Source of the DNA: an uncultured Mobiluncus sp.
GTDB lineage: Bacteria; Actinomycetota; Actinomycetes; Actinomycetales; Actinomycetaceae
Assembly: GCF_947087965.1 (NCBI RefSeq)
Contig: NZ_CAMUES010000001.1
Location: 186,001 to 250,000, forward strand
DNA length: 64,000 nt
Direction of reading: 5' to 3'
Position 1 is the first letter of the stretch; each line of letters opens with the position of its first letter. Of this stretch, positions 54,076 through 61,660 are shown piece by piece. Position numbers and translations under genes: made by a program. Under the pieces are notes generated by a model, which was not told the DNA's origin, made no database searches, and saw only the letters and a program-made list of their open reading frames with translations.

Positions 54076-55662
54076 TTACAGAATCGCGAAACTTTGGGGT
54101 CCCAGCTGCAGCGTGGTTCCCGCCAATCGAGCCGAACCGATACTAAAACGCACCGGGCGCGCTTGTGCCAAATCATATTCGGCGTTAGCGTGCGCCGGAT
54201 TGACCGCCACAATCAGGTCTTGCGCGGCATTTTCCCTCTTGAAAACAAATAAACGCTGGTTCGGCTCGGCGCTGAGGACCGTGAAAGCGCTGTCAGCTGC
54301 CAAAGCCGGGAGTTCCCGCTTGCATTCCAGCACGCGTGCCACCGTGTGCCACAAAGAATCTGGTTGGGCCTGTTGCGCCGCCACAGTGGGGGCGTCCGCG
54401 CTGGTATCGACCGGCAGATAGAGGTCCGCGGGGGCAGCCGTGGAAAATCCCAGGTTGTCGCCGCTATCCCACTGCATTGGGGTGCGGGCGCCGGTACGCA
54501 CGTAACCGCCCTCTTTGGTGGGCAGCAACTGGTGGCGCAGGCCAATCTCATCTCCGTAATAGATAAACGGAACTCCGGGCAGGGTCAGTATCGTCGCCCA
54601 CGCCAAGCCGAGTTCGCGTTCGGTCAGTCGGGGCGCTACCCGCCAAGTATCGTGATTACAGGTGATGAGGCTGAAAAAGGCTCCGGCTTTCTCGGCGGCG
54701 CGCAGCTGCGGGTCGTATTGCTCCAGGAATCCACAGATGTCGGTGGGGGCGTCCGCGTTGAAGTAGCTCAGGTCGTTTTCCCGCACATACGGGGTGTTCG
54801 TGTTGCGTAGCAGGATGTTGTAGCCGTTCGGGTGATTGTCCCATCGCCAATCCAGGTAAAAGTCCATGTCAAACCCGGCCTGGACCGCTTCGTTGGGCAC
54901 CCCCCATTCGGCGACAAACGCGGCTTCAGGGAACTCGGGGCGAATCTGGTCAAACATATAGTGCCAGGTCTTGATGGTGTACGGTTTGCCCTCGTCATCG
55001 TGTTTCACCAGGGAGTTTGCCATGTCTACCCGGAATCCATCGGCGCCGGCAGAGAGCCAGAAACGCATGACGTCCACCATTGCGTCACAGGTCTTCCGGG
55101 CCGAGGGACCTAAAGCCGGGTCTTGCCAGGGATATTTTGGGTGAGCCCAACCGTAGTTCAACGCCGGTTGGCATTTGAAAAAGTTGAGGATATAGGTTCC
55201 ATCGCGTTCCGTTTCCCCGCCAATAAAGGGATAGCCGTCGCCCCCGGCAATCCAGGAGTCGGTCCACACGTAGCGGTCCGAAAACTCGTTGGGTTCGGGG
55301 CGGGCGCCGGATTTGAACCAGGCGTGTTCTTCAGAAGTGTGGCCGGGTACCAGATCCAACAGCACGCGAATCCCGCGGGCATGTGCCTGGTCGAAAAGCC
55401 TCACCAGGTCCTCGTTGGTGCCGTAGCGGGGAGCAACCAGCTTGTAGTCGCGCACATCGTATCCGGCGTCCTTGAAAGGCGAATCAAACAGGGGATTGAG
55501 CCACAGCGCGTCGACCCCCAACTCTTTGAGATAGTCCAGCCGGGAAATAATGCCCGGAATATCCCCGATGCCGTCCCCATTGGAATCCTGAAAACTCTGG
55601 GGATAAATTTCATAGAAAACCGCGTTATCCAGCCACTTTGGACGGGGGTATGGGGTGTTCAC
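54076..55662 (-). CDS. GH13 alpha-glucosidase
   Basis: Family 13 alpha-glucosidases release glucose from the ends of alpha-linked oligosaccharides. The 528-residue product begins PKWLDNAVFYEIYPQSFQDS. It has DGIGDIPGIISRLDYLKELG, the nucleophile motif GFRVDMANS, the acid/base AFVAEWGVP and the stabilising Asp in TCNHDTWRV. The C-terminal β domain ends LGPQSFAIL. There is no signal peptide, so it acts in the cytoplasm on imported sugars. The GTG start follows AAAGGATC. It is divergent from a sugar ABC transporter, which likely supplies its substrate. Exact linkage preference is not readable. Confidence 0.92.
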   Translation of the reverse strand: MNTPYPRPKWLDNAVFYEIYPQSFQDSNGDGIGDIPGIISRLDYLKELGVDALWLNPLFDSPFKDAGYDVRDYKLVAPRYGTNEDLVRLFDQAHARGIRVLLDLVPGHTSEEHAWFKSGARPEPNEFSDRYVWTDSWIAGGDGYPFIGGETERDGTYILNFFKCQPALNYGWAHPKYPWQDPALGPSARKTCDAMVDVMRFWLSAGADGFRVDMANSLVKHDDEGKPYTIKTWHYMFDQIRPEFPEAAFVAEWGVPNEAVQAGFDMDFYLDWRWDNHPNGYNILLRNTNTPYVRENDLSYFNADAPTDICGFLEQYDPQLRAAEKAGAFFSLITCNHDTWRVAPRLTERELGLAWATILTLPGVPFIYYGDEIGLRHQLLPTKEGGYVRTGARTPMQWDSGDNLGFSTAAPADLYLPVDTSADAPTVAAQQAQPDSLWHTVARVLECKRELPALAADSAFTVLSAEPNQRLFVFKRENAAQDLIVAVNPAHANAEYDLAQARPVRFSIGSARLAGTTLQLGPQSFAIL

Positions 55663-56010
55663 AGGGATCCTTTCCGGGCTTCACTATCGAGAGGTCGCAA
55701 GGACCTCAAAATATATTACAGAAGGCTCACGGCATTGTGTGCGTTTCCATATGTCAAAGCGGTGGGTGGCGCACCCTGTTGCTTTAGGACGGTGCGGACT
55801 GCTGACGCGACACAGCCTGCGGGAAACCATAGGATTGACAAAATATTTACAAAATACCCTAGTCGTGTTGGGTCCTGAAGGTGAAAACGTAATGTTGCGG
55901 CCATTTTCCATCGAGACCTGACGGAATATATGAGAGAATGTTACTTGTCCCTGACGGGTGAAGATGCCCTCTGGGGATAACGACAATGAAGTTAACTGAT
56001 TGGAGTTTCA
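55663..56010. promoter_or_regulatory. Divergent control region of the sugar locus
   Basis: This 348-bp gap between the alpha-glucosidase and the binding-protein gene is A/T-richer than its surroundings and holds no convincing gene. A TTGACA at 55835-55840 is a plausible -35 element for the transporter, with a weak TACCCT-like -10 15 bp on. GGAG precedes the binding-protein ATG. No LacI-type operator was identified by eye. Confidence 0.4.
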
Positions 56011-57300
56011 ATGCGAAAGCTCATTGCGGCTGCGGGCGCTCTGGCCCTCGGTCTAACTATGACAGCCTGCTCTTCGGCTTCTGACGCTGGTAAAGACGGT
56101 GGCGACGCCGCTGGCAGTGCCTCTCAAGTGGGTGTCGTGACCTGGTGGGAGCAAGGCTCAGAGAAACAAGGTTTCGATGCCTTAAAGGAAGTCTTTGCGG
56201 AACAGCACCCGGATGTGGAACTGATTAAGCAGTCCGAATCCGGTGGTGGCGGCACCAACGCAAAGCAGAAGCTGGCTGCTGACCTGGCGGCAAAGAACCC
56301 GCCAGACACCTATCAGGCTCACGCTGGCGCCGAGCTTTCCTCGGATATTGCCGCGGGATACCTGGAGGACGTTTCTGGCTTGTACGACGAGTTCAAGCTA
56401 CGTGACGCCTTCCCAGCTGACCTGGTAGACCTCCTGACTGTGGATGGCAAGATCTACTCCGTCCCCTCTAACATTCACCGCGCAAACGTAGTGTGGGCCA
56501 ATGTTGAGGTCATGCAAAAGGCCGGCTTGGATCCCAAGGCTCCGCCGACAGATATCAAGGGCTGGATTGCTGATATGGAGAAGCTCAAGGCTGCCGGTGT
56601 GCAGTACCCGATTACGGTCGGCGCCACTTGGACTCAGCTGCAATTGCTGGAAACCGTCCTGATTTCGGACTTGGGTACCGATGCTTACAACGGCTTGATG
56701 AATGGCAAGACTGATTGGAGTGGCCCGGAAGTCAAGGCTGCTTTGGATGATTACGCCAAGATTCTGACCTACGCCGATCCGTCCCTGCTCTCAGAGGACT
56801 GGGAACCTGCCATGAAACCGGTCATCGAAGGCAAGTCTGCCTACAACGTGATGGGCGACTGGGCTCCTCCGGCTTGGGAGAACGCCAAGATGGCATGGGA
56901 TAAGGACTACGTGACCTTCCCGGTTCCGGGCAGCAACGGCGTGTTCGACTTCCTGGCTGACTCCTTCACCCTGCCGGTGGGCGCGAAGCACCCCGATGGC
57001 ACGAAGGCTTGGTTGAATACCATTTCCTCCAAGGAAGGCCAGATTGCTTTCAACTCGGTCAAGGGCTCTATCCCGGCTCGTTCCGACCTGACCGCCGATG
57101 AACTGTCTAAGTTCTCGGATTACCAGCGTTCCGCAATGGAATCCTTCGGCAAGGACACCATCGTTTCTTCTATCGCTCACGGTGCGGCTCTGCCCCTGGC
57201 GGCCACCGAAAAGATGAAGAGCGCTCTGGGCAAGTTCAACTCCAGCAAGGACGTTGCCGCTCTCCAAAGTGAGCTGGCTGCAGCAGCTGCTATGAAGTAG
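56011..57300 (+). CDS. Sugar ABC transporter substrate-binding lipoprotein
   Basis: This extracytoplasmic receptor delivers a sugar to the two permeases downstream. The 429-residue product has a lipoprotein signal peptide ending LTMTAC, with Cys20 for lipid attachment. The mature region is a two-lobed solute-binding protein of the UgpB/MalE type (VVTWWEQGSEKQGFDALKEVF, QAHAGAELSSDIAAGYLEDV, NVMGDWAPPAWENAK, FPVPGSNGVFDFLADSFTLP). Trp and Asp residues in the pocket fit glucosides or oligosaccharides. With the divergent alpha-glucosidase an alpha-gluco-oligosaccharide is the likely cargo, which is inference. Confidence 0.93.
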   Translation: MRKLIAAAGALALGLTMTACSSASDAGKDGGDAAGSASQVGVVTWWEQGSEKQGFDALKEVFAEQHPDVELIKQSESGGGGTNAKQKLAADLAAKNPPDTYQAHAGAELSSDIAAGYLEDVSGLYDEFKLRDAFPADLVDLLTVDGKIYSVPSNIHRANVVWANVEVMQKAGLDPKAPPTDIKGWIADMEKLKAAGVQYPITVGATWTQLQLLETVLISDLGTDAYNGLMNGKTDWSGPEVKAALDDYAKILTYADPSLLSEDWEPAMKPVIEGKSAYNVMGDWAPPAWENAKMAWDKDYVTFPVPGSNGVFDFLADSFTLPVGAKHPDGTKAWLNTISSKEGQIAFNSVKGSIPARSDLTADELSKFSDYQRSAMESFGKDTIVSSIAHGAALPLAATEKMKSALGKFNSSKDVAALQSELAAAAAMK

Positions 57301-57319
57301 CCCTCAAACAGGCAAGTCT

Positions 57320-57364
57320 TTACGCCGGCGGGTTTTTCAAAATCGTAAAAACCCGCCGGCGTAA
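57320..57364 (+). terminator. Intra-operon hairpin between binding protein and permeases
   Basis: TTACGCCGGCGGGTTTTT (57320-57337) is perfectly complementary to 57347-57364 across a 9-nt loop, an 18-bp stem. There is no T-run after the second arm. It may lower read-through into the permeases or protect the binding-protein mRNA, giving more receptor than permease. Confidence 0.8.
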
Positions 57365-57484
57365 GGCTGAACTGGGGCGCATCAACCGACCTTGTGCAGT
57401 CGGCAGAGGTGAGCGGAGAACCTGGTGCACACCGATGCGAACCCCAAAATCTCAACCACATCGACCATAATTTAGGGGACAAAA

Positions 57485-58456
57485 ATGTCAGGCAACGCCG
57501 CCGTCAAGGCACCTGAAAAGGCTAGGGCACCGATGAAGCGCAAACGAGCACGCAGTTCAAACGGCATTAAGCAGTGGGGACCCGGGCTGTTACTGGTGTC
57601 GCCATCTATCATCCTCGTGGCTGTTTTTGTTTACGGCTTGTTGGGGTCTAACTTGGTAACGTCCCTGCAGGACAACCACTCCGCGCCGCAAGTTTCGGGG
57701 GTGCAACCGGTTAACTTTGTGGGGTTTGCAAACTTCGCGGCGTTATTTGCGGACAAGGATTTCCAGCATTCCTTAATTAACCTGCTGATGTTCACGGTAA
57801 TGTTCCTGGTGGGTACGCTGTTCTTTGGGTTCGTCTGGGCGTGGCTGTTGGATAAACCCATTAAAGGCGAAGGGATCTTCCGTTCCGTTTTCCTGTTCCC
57901 GATGGCGGTATCGTTCATCGCCTCCGGCGTGGTGTGGCGCTGGATGCTGAACTCCGCTCAAGATGAGAACGCCTCCGGTTTGAACCGTTTACTCCAGATG
58001 GTCGGCCTGGGCGGGCTGCAAAACGACTGGATTGCCAACCCCACCTTCGGGGTGCTGGCGGTGGGGATTCCCGCCGTGTGGCAGCTCTCGGGCTACGTGA
58101 TGGCCCTGTTCCTGGCAGGATTCCGCGGGGTGCCTGACGACTTGCGGGAAGCCGGACGCGTGGACGGCGCGAACGAATGGCAGCTGTACCGCTACATCAT
58201 CTTTCCGCAGCTCGCGCCCGTAGCGCTCAGCGCGGTCATCATCATCGGGCATATGTCGCTGAAGTCTTTCGACTTGATTATGGCTGTGGCGGACCAGACG
58301 TTCTACCAGACCAAGGTTCCGGCCATCGATATGTATAACTTCATGACGGTTTCGGATTACTCGAACGCGGCCGCGGTTGGCACGGTTCTGTTGGTGATTG
58401 TGGCGCTGCTGGTGGTGCCCTACTTGATTCACGATGCGAAGGAGGCCAACCGATGA
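57485..58456 (+). CDS. Sugar ABC transporter permease 1 (MalF-type)
   Basis: This inner-membrane permease forms half of the channel. The 323-residue product has a basic N terminus, six main hydrophobic helices and the EAA loop ELREAGRVDGANEWQLYRYIIFPQLAP-type sequence (residues ~215-245: DLREAGRVDGANEWQLYRYI) that contacts the ATPase. The first periplasmic loop is short. It follows the binding-protein gene by 184 bp, which contains the large hairpin, and overlaps the next permease by ATGA. Confidence 0.93.
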   Translation: MSGNAAVKAPEKARAPMKRKRARSSNGIKQWGPGLLLVSPSIILVAVFVYGLLGSNLVTSLQDNHSAPQVSGVQPVNFVGFANFAALFADKDFQHSLINLLMFTVMFLVGTLFFGFVWAWLLDKPIKGEGIFRSVFLFPMAVSFIASGVVWRWMLNSAQDENASGLNRLLQMVGLGGLQNDWIANPTFGVLAVGIPAVWQLSGYVMALFLAGFRGVPDDLREAGRVDGANEWQLYRYIIFPQLAPVALSAVIIIGHMSLKSFDLIMAVADQTFYQTKVPAIDMYNFMTVSDYSNAAAVGTVLLVIVALLVVPYLIHDAKEANR

Positions 58457-59364
58457 GTTCCGCCGCTACAATCGACGCGGGTGCTGCCGCGATTACGACA
58501 AAAAAGGTCAACTCCAATGGTTCGGTAGGGAAGAAGCGTGGCGGGGTCAGCGTCGGCAAGATTATTCGCTACGTGCTCCTGATTTTCTTCCTCGCTATGG
58601 TCCTCATGCCGGTTTACGTGCTGTTGATTACGTCTTTCAAAGGGGCGGGGGAGGCCGACCCGTCCCGGACTTGGTATCTGCCTGCTGAATGGAACACCGA
58701 CAACTGGGCTCGGGCCTGGGAACAGCTGCAGGGTGGGCTGCTGCGCTCGCTGATGTTGGTCATTCCGTCCTCGATTATCTCGGCTATGCTCGGTTCCGCT
58801 AACGGTTTCGTCCTGTCCCGCTGGCGGTTCCCCGGAGCGAACGTGGTGTTCACCCTGATTTTGTTTGGCATGTTCATTCCTTACCAGGCTGTCATGATTC
58901 CTATGATGCGCATGGTGGTGGCGTCCCAGATTGGTTTCGGGATTCACACCCTGATTTTGATGCACATCATCTATGGCATCCCGATTACGACCCTGATTTT
59001 CCGTAACTATTACGAGAGCGTGCCGCGAGATCTCATCGAGGCTGCGCGTATCGATGGGGCGGGAATGTTGCGCACGTACTTTAATGTGGTGTTGCCGATT
59101 TCCATTCCGTCTTTCGTGGTGGTGCTGATTTGGCAGTTTACTTCCGCGTGGAACGACTTCCTGTTTGCCCTGTTCTTTGGCGGCGGTTCCCAGCGCGGTC
59201 CGGTGACCCTGTCCCTGAACGAACTGGCACACGGCTCAATCATGGCTGACTACGGCGGTTCCATGGCGGGCGCCTTGATTGCCTCCGTCCCGACGCTCCT
59301 GGTCTACATCGCGTTGGGCAAGTACTTCGTCGGCGGCATGATGGCCGGCTCCGTGAAGGGGTAA
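58453..59364 (+). CDS. Sugar ABC transporter permease 2 (MalG-type)
   Basis: The partner permease (303 residues) has six helices and the EAA loop DLIEAARIDGAGMLRTYF before the last two helices. The N terminus has a ~35-residue Gly/Ser/Lys-rich cytoplasmic segment. The ATG overlaps the stop of permease 1, giving translational coupling. No ATP-binding subunit follows; the next gene is an hsdM remnant. A shared MsmK/MalK-type ATPase elsewhere in the genome is the usual solution in such loci. Confidence 0.93.
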   Translation: MSSAATIDAGAAAITTKKVNSNGSVGKKRGGVSVGKIIRYVLLIFFLAMVLMPVYVLLITSFKGAGEADPSRTWYLPAEWNTDNWARAWEQLQGGLLRSLMLVIPSSIISAMLGSANGFVLSRWRFPGANVVFTLILFGMFIPYQAVMIPMMRMVVASQIGFGIHTLILMHIIYGIPITTLIFRNYYESVPRDLIEAARIDGAGMLRTYFNVVLPISIPSFVVVLIWQFTSAWNDFLFALFFGGGSQRGPVTLSLNELAHGSIMADYGGSMAGALIASVPTLLVYIALGKYFVGGMMAGSVKG

Positions 59365-59506
59365 TCCAGGCCGTTTGCAGTGGTCGCGGCGCTAAGTCGG
59401 AGGAGCGAAATTTTCGTGTGACGAGCCTAGATTTGCTTCAAAAGCGCATCATTAGGCTGCGGTTGTTAGGTAGATTTGGGTATCCTCAAATAAACAGGAG
59501 GAATTT

Positions 59507-60241
59507 GTGTCACCAACAGACGAGCGCGCCAATTTACACCGTACAATTTGGCGGGTCGCCAACGACCTGCGCGGCAGCGTGGACGGATGGGATTTCAAAG
59601 CCTACGTGCTGGGAATGCTGTTCTATCGTTTCATTTCCGAGCACATCGTTGCTTTTGTGAAGCAAGTTCAAGCTGAGGCTGGCAGCCCGGACTTTGACTA
59701 CTCCCTGCTGCCAGACGACGAGGCTGAGGTTCAGAGCAAATACCTGGTAAACACCCTCGGGTTCTTTATCCGCCCCTCAGATTTGTTTTCTAACGTGCGC
59801 GAACACGCCCCGCACGACCAGAATCTCAATGAAACGCTGGCGCGGGTGTTTCAAAACATCGAAGCTTCGGCGGTGGGCACCAGCTCCGAGGACGACATGA
59901 AGGGTCTGTTTGCTGATATCGACACGAACAGCGCCAAGCTCGGCAACACGATTGCCCAGCGTAACGAGAAACTCACGAAGCTGCTCGACGCCATCGGCGA
60001 CTTGGAACTGGGCGGCTATCGGGACACGAACATCGACACCTTCGGCGATGCCTACGAGTATCTGATGACCATGTATGCCTCTTCGGCGGGAAAATCCGGC
60101 GGTGAGTTCTTTACCCCCCAGTGTGTCGCCGAGCTGATCGCCCGCATCACGGTGTTGGGCAAGAATCGCGTAAACCGGGTTTACGAAACTTCCCGAGCGG
60201 AATGGATACAAATTGGCACAACCTACGCGCTCGCAGCGTAG
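59507..60241 (+). pseudogene. hsdM: Truncated type I restriction methyltransferase HsdM
   Basis: HsdM is the modification subunit of type I restriction systems (~500+ residues). The 244-residue product starts with GTG after AGGAGG and matches the N-terminal helical domain (DGWDFKAYVLGMLFYRFISEH, SAGKSGGEFFTPQCVAELI). Homology stops at NRVNRVYE, exactly where the SAM-binding DPACGSG motif should begin; the last ~17 residues are unrelated. Both methyltransferase catalytic motifs are therefore missing and no hsdS or hsdR is nearby. A 17-bp palindrome lies at the breakpoint. It is almost certainly a non-functional remnant of a type I system. Confidence 0.88.
60169..60185. repeat. 17-bp palindrome at the hsdM break
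   Basis: CGTAAACCGGGTTTACG is a perfect 8-bp inverted repeat around a central G, spanning the last conserved hsdM codons. It may be coincidence of coding sequence or a recombination hot spot. Confidence 0.4.
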
Positions 60242-60242
60242 G
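60222..60242 (-). terminator. Hairpin downstream of the DUF4062 gene
   Basis: CCTACGC and GCGTAGG form a 7-bp stem with a 7-nt loop, 34 bp beyond the stop of the minus-strand DUF4062 gene and overlapping the end of the hsdM remnant. No clear T-run; weak candidate. Confidence 0.3.
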
Positions 60243-60276
60243 GGGTAGTTTTCGGGTTACGGGGGATCCGAGAATT

Positions 60277-61131
60277 CTATTGGACGTCGAAAGTCTCTTC
60301 TTTCTGTTCGCCATCCTCATCCCACGAAACGACCAGGCGGGGCTGGTTCATGCCCAACGTATAAATAACGTTGATTTTCCACGTTGTGCCTGGTTGGAGA
60401 GTAATTGGATTCTCAGGCGCAATCAGGACAACGCCTTGAGTGTCTTCGGACATCGAGAATTTCATATTGGTTGCCTTAACATCACCGACATTTGTAACTT
60501 CGTACCAATGTTTGGTGCTGTATTGCATTTTTCCCTTATTATCGAGTCCCTTTGCTTCGCGTTCTTCACGAGACTGCACTTTGAGAACCACGCCCAAATC
60601 TTGGGCCGACTCTTTCACGGGTTCGGCTTCGAGAGAATCTACGTCATACCCAACTGCTTTCCATATTTCATGGCCGAGCTGTTCGGGCGTCGCAAATTCC
60701 CCGTAGAGGCCACGCTGTTGAATTTCACTCCTAAACTCGCGCAGTCCATCAATTTGGCGGGTATCAACGTCATTCGGCAATGGAGCCGTTGAGAAGTAAA
60801 GATGAACTGGTTTCTCGCTTGATGCTGCACGTTCAATTTCTTCAACGGTACCGGAAACGGCATCTGGAGTTGGCGCGCCCAGCCTGCTACCGAAGATCCC
60901 GATGAGAATATCGGCTGAATCTATACCTTGCTTGTTGATGAGTTCTTGCGGATGGCCGCCGAGCATCGGAACGGATGAAGTCTCCCAACGCCACGGAAGT
61001 AGGACGACCCTCTTGGTAGCGGAATTCGCGGCATTCCAATCATGCAGCGCTTTCTCAACGGCATTGCGGGCATCTTGAACATCAGAGGGTGAAGCAATAG
61101 CAACTCTCAAGACAGTAGCTGTGAAACTCAT
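60277..61131 (-). CDS. DUF4062 domain protein, probable defence-island gene
   Basis: The N-terminal ~100 residues (VLRVAIASPSDVQDARNAVE..., VLLPWRWETSSVPML, INKQGIDSADILIGIFGSRLG and SGTVEEIERA) match the DUF4062 domain as I know it. It has an α/β fold reminiscent of TIR-like domains and is common at the front of NTPase or effector proteins in defence islands. The rest of the 284 residues has a helical part (~120-165), then a β-rich C-terminal domain (~190-284: HWYEVTNVGDVKATNMKFSM, QPGTTWKINVIYTLG, LVVSWDEDGE) that could sense or bind something. No membrane helix is seen. Its place between restriction-modification remnants suggests an anti-phage role. Confidence 0.72.
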   Translation of the reverse strand: MSFTATVLRVAIASPSDVQDARNAVEKALHDWNAANSATKRVVLLPWRWETSSVPMLGGHPQELINKQGIDSADILIGIFGSRLGAPTPDAVSGTVEEIERAASSEKPVHLYFSTAPLPNDVDTRQIDGLREFRSEIQQRGLYGEFATPEQLGHEIWKAVGYDVDSLEAEPVKESAQDLGVVLKVQSREEREAKGLDNKGKMQYSTKHWYEVTNVGDVKATNMKFSMSEDTQGVVLIAPENPITLQPGTTWKINVIYTLGMNQPRLVVSWDEDGEQKEETFDVQ

Positions 61132-61184
61132 ACTTCTAGGATACGAAACTGCTCCGACATTTTTCAGCGCGTGTTTTGGTGTCG

Positions 61185-61547
61185 CTAGATCTGCACAGTT
61201 TTGCGAGTGCCGTCTCTGAACACATAGGTGATTGTGTCGTCAGTCTCTACTTCAGCGTGGTCTAGGAGCGTGTGCCAGCGAAATGGGCTGTATTCGATTT
61301 CGGTTTCTTTCCCTAGCTGGGTTAGTTGTTTCTTGTAGTGTTCGTAGGCGCGGCGGCGGGTTTGCCGGTCGTTGATTTGGTCAGCGATTTCTTTATGCTC
61401 GGCAAGTAGCCGTGTGTGCTGCTCAGCTATGGCATTGAACCGAGTTTGGTATTCATCTTGGTCGAGTGGTTGGCGTGAGTTGAGGGCGATGAGGTCGTCA
61501 ATCGCTGTCGCTGCGGCATCGACTCCGGCTGAGGAAGTTAACTTAGT
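61185..61547 (-). pseudogene. C-terminal remnant of a serine recombinase
   Basis: On the minus strand a ~120-residue frame runs to a TAG at 61185 without a plausible start codon. It contains a helical segment (EYQTRFNAIAEQHTRLLAEH, then KEIADQINDRQTRRRAYEHY) followed by FRWHTLLDHAEVETDD and TYVFRDGTRKTVQI. That pattern is the usual C terminus of large serine recombinases (long coiled coil, then a W..LVD-type segment and F.F..G..I). An in-frame stop lies just upstream at 61548-61550. The catalytic and DNA-binding domains are gone. It marks past insertion of a mobile element in this island. Confidence 0.65.
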
Positions 61548-61660
61548 CTAGGGGTTAACATCCAATCCGGCACGTTTCGGAAATATGCCTTGCTCGTGGC
61601 GGTAAAATTACTGGTATCTGTGACGTGACTCCAGCATCGCCGAAAGGAGAGGTCAACTAG

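Noticed and set aside
61185..61547. hsdS specificity-subunit remnant
   Set aside because: The C-terminal FRDGT ending and single coiled coil fit serine recombinases better than the two-repeat layout of HsdS.
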